Source of the DNA: an uncultured Acetatifactor sp.
GTDB taxonomy: Bacteria; Bacillota; Clostridia; Lachnospirales; Lachnospiraceae
Length of the DNA stretch: 24,320 nucleotides
Reading direction: 5' to 3'
NCBI GenBank assembly: GCA_910585665.1
Contig: CAJUFI010000067.1
Coordinates: forward strand, 1-24,320
The notes under the pieces were generated by a model. That model did not search any database. It saw only the letters and a program-made list of their open reading frames with translations, and was not told where the DNA came from. The translations under genes and the position numbers were made by a program. Position 1 is the first letter of the stretch, and each line of letters begins with the position of its first letter. Positions 22,034 through 24,320 of this stretch are shown in pieces.

Positions 22034-23704
22034 TCATTTCATGCCGGATATATAGCATTCGTACAGGTACATATTTCTGCAGACCGTATCCATAAATTCA
22101 TCGTTATAGAAAGACTTCTTATGCGTCATGTGGCAGTCCGCCTTGCTGTCCACAATGTGGGCAATCAGGTCAAAAAAAGCGGCGTGGCTCATGCGGCAGG
22201 TCCCGTCTTCCTCCCTGCGGTAGATCAGGACCTCATCCTCCAGGAAGCAGACCGCGTCTCCCCATGCCGCGTCTCCCCTGTCCTTTGGCGCGCCCAGGAG
22301 GAAATTGAATCGCACCATGGCATTGGTGGCCTGCGTCAGGCGGCGCAGCGCCGTTTCATCATATGCGTACAGTTCGCTGAGGGCTTCCGATGCCTTCTTT
22401 GCGTCGATTGGCTTCCCCTGCTCTGCCTTGCGGAGCACCTCAAGCTTCCCTTCGCTTCGTTCCGGCAAGGGGAACAGTTCACGGAAATAGGCCTTTTCTA
22501 TCTGCTGCTCCTTCCATGCCGACTCCTTTTGGTAACGTTTCTCGTACTCTGTGAAGTACAGGTCGGTCGTAAGCCACGCAAGCAGCTCTTCCTCAAAAGG
22601 CGAACTGCCGTCGAACTGGCTGCGCACCTCCCGCCACCCATAGTATTCCAGATACCTGGCCCAGGAGCTGACATAGCCGTTATGGCGCGGGTGCAGCACC
22701 CAGTCACGGAATGCGTTCTGGAAACTGCGGCTGCACAGATGCTTTTTCCAGCTCCCCGCCGAACCATATCGTGCCTTCAGGGCGCTGAAGCGCTGCATAA
22801 GCGGCACATATCCGCATTCATGGACAGAACGCCCATCTCCCGTATGATCCAGCGCGTCCACGAACGCCTGGAAAAATTCCTGCCGCTCCCGGCACAGATG
22901 GGTGTATTCCTGCATTTTCGCCGCCAGCTGCCGTGAAAATAGAGGCTGTGGCAGGTGGCAGAGGTTACGGAAGACGAATTCCGTATCGGACTTGGGGAGG
23001 GAGGACATCAGCAGCCATTGCTCCGCCATGTCCGGAAAGCCCTCCCCGAAGGCGGCCTGCTGTTCCTGATTCCCCGTGCCCTGCCAGAGACAGCATGCTT
23101 CCCGGCAGAAAGAAAAGAAACGGCGCTCTTCTATCAAATCAGGCCAGCACTGGAGATCCTGCACATACTCCCTGTGACTGGGGTGTGCGGCAAGCAGCCC
23201 TTTCATACGGTCATACTCGCTTTCCGCCCCAGGCGATGCCGCCAGCTTCGCCTGCCTGTCAGCAGCCGCCGCACCGTCCGCCGTACCATCGCCATCCATG
23301 AAAAATCCATATGCCATGCACAGGGCAAAATACAGATCCTGCCCTATCCCCTCCGGACGAACCTGGCTTTCTTCCTGCAAAAAGCCCCAGAGACCTGCCA
23401 GGACTTCCGGGCTGTACTGCCTTTGCAGAAAAACCGGATGGCAGATAACGGACAGCCATTTGCGCTCTTTCCACTCTTCCCATGAGATGTGCAGAAAGCG
23501 TTTTCGCTTCCCTGGCAGATTCCTCTTTGACGTATCTGTTCCGCTTTCTGTCCCTGTCTCTTCCTCATGGTATTTCTGGCAGATAAGCCGCAGGATTTCC
23601 CGCGCCTGGCGTTTTTCCTGGTTTGGCAGGAAATGGTCTGCCCATCTTTGCAAGATCATATGTACATTTTGCAGAGATTGCAATACTTTTGGAAATATCA
23701 TCAA
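22034..23704 (-). CDS. Hypothetical 556-aa protein
   Basis: I do not recognise this family with confidence. The protein is soluble, mostly helical and rich in Trp, Phe, Tyr and Arg, with blocks such as SWEEWKERKWLSVICHPVFL, YFALCMAYGFFMDGD, WARYLEYYGWREVRSQFD and CRMSHAAFFDLIAHIVDS. The first part has a vague resemblance to large J-domain-associated proteins of Lachnospiraceae, but no HPD motif is present, so a DnaJ role is not claimed. No signal peptide, membrane span or catalytic motif was found. Its start ATGATG at 23704 has GGGGAGG 6 nt upstream. It precedes the GNAT-deaminase gene by 93 bp and may share its transcript. A palindrome at 23726-23739 sits close to the binding site. Confidence 0.75.
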   Translation of the reverse strand: MMIFPKVLQSLQNVHMILQRWADHFLPNQEKRQAREILRLICQKYHEEETGTESGTDTSKRNLPGKRKRFLHISWEEWKERKWLSVICHPVFLQRQYSPEVLAGLWGFLQEESQVRPEGIGQDLYFALCMAYGFFMDGDGTADGAAAADRQAKLAASPGAESEYDRMKGLLAAHPSHREYVQDLQCWPDLIEERRFFSFCREACCLWQGTGNQEQQAAFGEGFPDMAEQWLLMSSLPKSDTEFVFRNLCHLPQPLFSRQLAAKMQEYTHLCRERQEFFQAFVDALDHTGDGRSVHECGYVPLMQRFSALKARYGSAGSWKKHLCSRSFQNAFRDWVLHPRHNGYVSSWARYLEYYGWREVRSQFDGSSPFEEELLAWLTTDLYFTEYEKRYQKESAWKEQQIEKAYFRELFPLPERSEGKLEVLRKAEQGKPIDAKKASEALSELYAYDETALRRLTQATNAMVRFNFLLGAPKDRGDAAWGDAVCFLEDEVLIYRREEDGTCRMSHAAFFDLIAHIVDSKADCHMTHKKSFYNDEFMDTVCRNMYLYECYISGMK

Positions 23705-23725
23705 AAACCTCCCCGCATGCCCCGC

Positions 23726-23739
23726 GGGTAACGTTACCC
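23726..23739. promoter_or_regulatory. 14-bp palindrome upstream of 556-aa gene
   Basis: GGGTAACGTTACCC is a perfect palindrome, flanked by CCCGC (23721-23725) and CGGGG (23745-23749), which can extend a hairpin. It lies 22 bp before the start codon. It could be a LacI-family-like operator or a translation-affecting hairpin. Confidence 0.45.
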
Positions 23740-23762
23740 ATTTCCGGGGCTGCTTTTTCGAC

Positions 23763-23868
23763 TTAGGAATTTTCTACAAATAACTGCTACGAGTTCATGA
23801 CAGCTTTCGTTGTATTTCCGGGCTTTTTCCCGAACAAGTTGTATCCGTTATTTTCCGACAGTTCCTTA
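23763..23868 (+). repeat. Dispersed palindromic repeat, copy C
   Basis: This 106-bp copy has both ends (TTAGGAATTTTCTACAAAT on the left, TTTTCCGACAGTTCCTTA on the right) and the core TTGTATTTCCGGGCTTT. The arms pair as in copy A. It lies between the 556-aa gene and the stop of the PD-(D/E)XK gene, 18 bp after that stop. Confidence 0.8.
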
Positions 23869-23886
23869 TCGCGACAGCATCCACAC

Positions 23887-24320
23887 TCACGACCCTATCA
23901 GCACTTCCTTTCCTCGGAAAGCAAAACCGTACTTCCGAATCCGCTCCGCGGGAATCCCCTTTGCCTCCAGAGATGCCGCATACTGCATGCGGTCAATCTG
24001 CTTCAGCGCAGCTGCCACAGTATCCGCAAGGCTCTTCTCCTCCGAATCCTGTACCTTAAACTCGATAATAATCGCATTTCTATTGCGATTATTTGTTATC
24101 GCATTTCTATTGCGATTATTTGTTATCGCATCTCTATCGTGATTATTTATCATCATATCTTTATTACGGTTATTTATTATTGTATTTCCGTTTCCACTAT
24201 TTATTTTCGCATCCTCCTCCAGATTCCCGCCCTTATACTGCCTGGGCTCCAGCATCACATCGTATCTGCCAAACCCGCTCTCCCGGTTGGAAGTCAGCAC
24301 ATACCTGTCCGCCAGTTCCA
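23887..24320 (-). CDS. PD-(D/E)XK nuclease-like protein (DUF1703), C-terminal part
   Basis: This is the 3' end of a gene that continues past the right edge; the last window bases still read in frame (ELADRYVLTSNRESGFGRYD). The sequence matches the C-terminal domain of the AAA-ATPase-like/DUF1703 (PDDEXK_9) proteins common in gut Clostridia and Bacteroidetes. Catalytic Asp is in GFGRYDVML and the ExK motif in AIIIEFKV. After it come SLADTVAAALKQIDRMQYAA and ERIRKYGFAFRGKEVLIG. Between the two catalytic motifs, where relatives have only a short loop, about 50 extra residues are present, largely Asn/Arg repeats (NNRNRNAIT) from a 27-bp minisatellite. The biological role of the family is not settled; many copies per genome are usual. 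Confidence 0.88.
   Translation of the reverse strand, partial: ELADRYVLTSNRESGFGRYDVMLEPRQYKGGNLEEDAKINSGNGNTIINNRNKDMMINNHDRDAITNNRNRNAITNNRNRNAIIIEFKVQDSEEKSLADTVAAALKQIDRMQYAASLEAKGIPAERIRKYGFAFRGKEVLIGS
24073..24207. repeat. 27-bp minisatellite, five units, in coding sequence
   Basis: Five adjacent 27-bp units start at 24073, 24100, 24127, 24154 and 24181. The first two are identical; the others diverge step by step toward 24207. Each unit encodes nine residues of the type NNRNRNAIT, so length changes stay in frame. Each of the first units also contains ATCGCA/TGCGAT inverted arms. Confidence 0.9.

Noticed and set aside
21494..22936. 480-aa plus-strand ORF across the GNAT-deaminase and 556-aa genes
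   Set aside because: It spans two genes on the other strand and an intergenic gap, and has no recognisable domain.
24073..24207. CRISPR array
   Set aside because: The 27-bp units are directly adjacent with no spacers, remain in frame and encode protein.

Overview
The window looks like chromosomal DNA from a gut-type Clostridia, most likely Lachnospiraceae. This is an inference. It rests on strong AGGAGG-type ribosome binding sites, sigma-A promoters close to TTGACA/TATAAT, a YtrA-type GntR/ABC cassette, a DUF1703-type PD-(D/E)XK protein, a secreted protein with an IYLY-type domain familiar from Firmicutes, and many short palindromic intergenic repeats. No rRNA, tRNA, CRISPR array, integrase or complete insertion sequence is visible.

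Layout. (1) 1-1621, minus: an OLD/AAA_21-like ATPase followed by a coupled gene cut by the window edge. (2) 1909-4290, plus: an autoregulated GntR(YtrA)-ABC ATPase-ABC permease cassette, with several hairpins between ATPase and permease. (3) 4435-8137, minus: a GNAT acetyltransferase, argS and a ZIP metal transporter. argS has a long leader filled by two different palindromic elements. ZIP has a palindromic operator at its predicted start site. (4) 8613-15197, minus: a five-gene envelope operon of unknown function. It encodes two membrane-anchored TPR proteins, a secreted protein with a C-terminal IYLY-type domain, a small secreted protein and a repeat-rich lipoprotein. (5) 15381-17691, minus: an ECF sigma factor and its membrane anti-sigma partner with overlapping genes, closed by a strong terminator before the envelope operon. 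(6) 18091-19731, minus: TetR regulator, FMN-binding protein and flavodoxin. A perfect 41-bp palindrome is built into a consensus promoter, and the FMN-binding gene has an apparent 3' frameshift. (7) 19827-23739, minus: a beta-propeller-like protein flanked by direct repeats, a 28-aa ORF, a GNAT-cytidine deaminase fusion and a 556-aa protein of unknown function. (8) 23887-24320, minus: the C-terminal end of a PD-(D/E)XK (DUF1703-like) protein with a 27-bp minisatellite between its catalytic motifs.

The best candidates for something new are the five-gene TPR/secreted/lipoprotein operon beside an ECF sigma/anti-sigma pair, and a roughly 105-bp palindromic repeat family with four copies and two fragments in 24 kb. 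The in-frame minisatellite in the nuclease and the TetR-FMN-flavodoxin control region also deserve attention. All family names come from reading motifs by eye; no database search was run.
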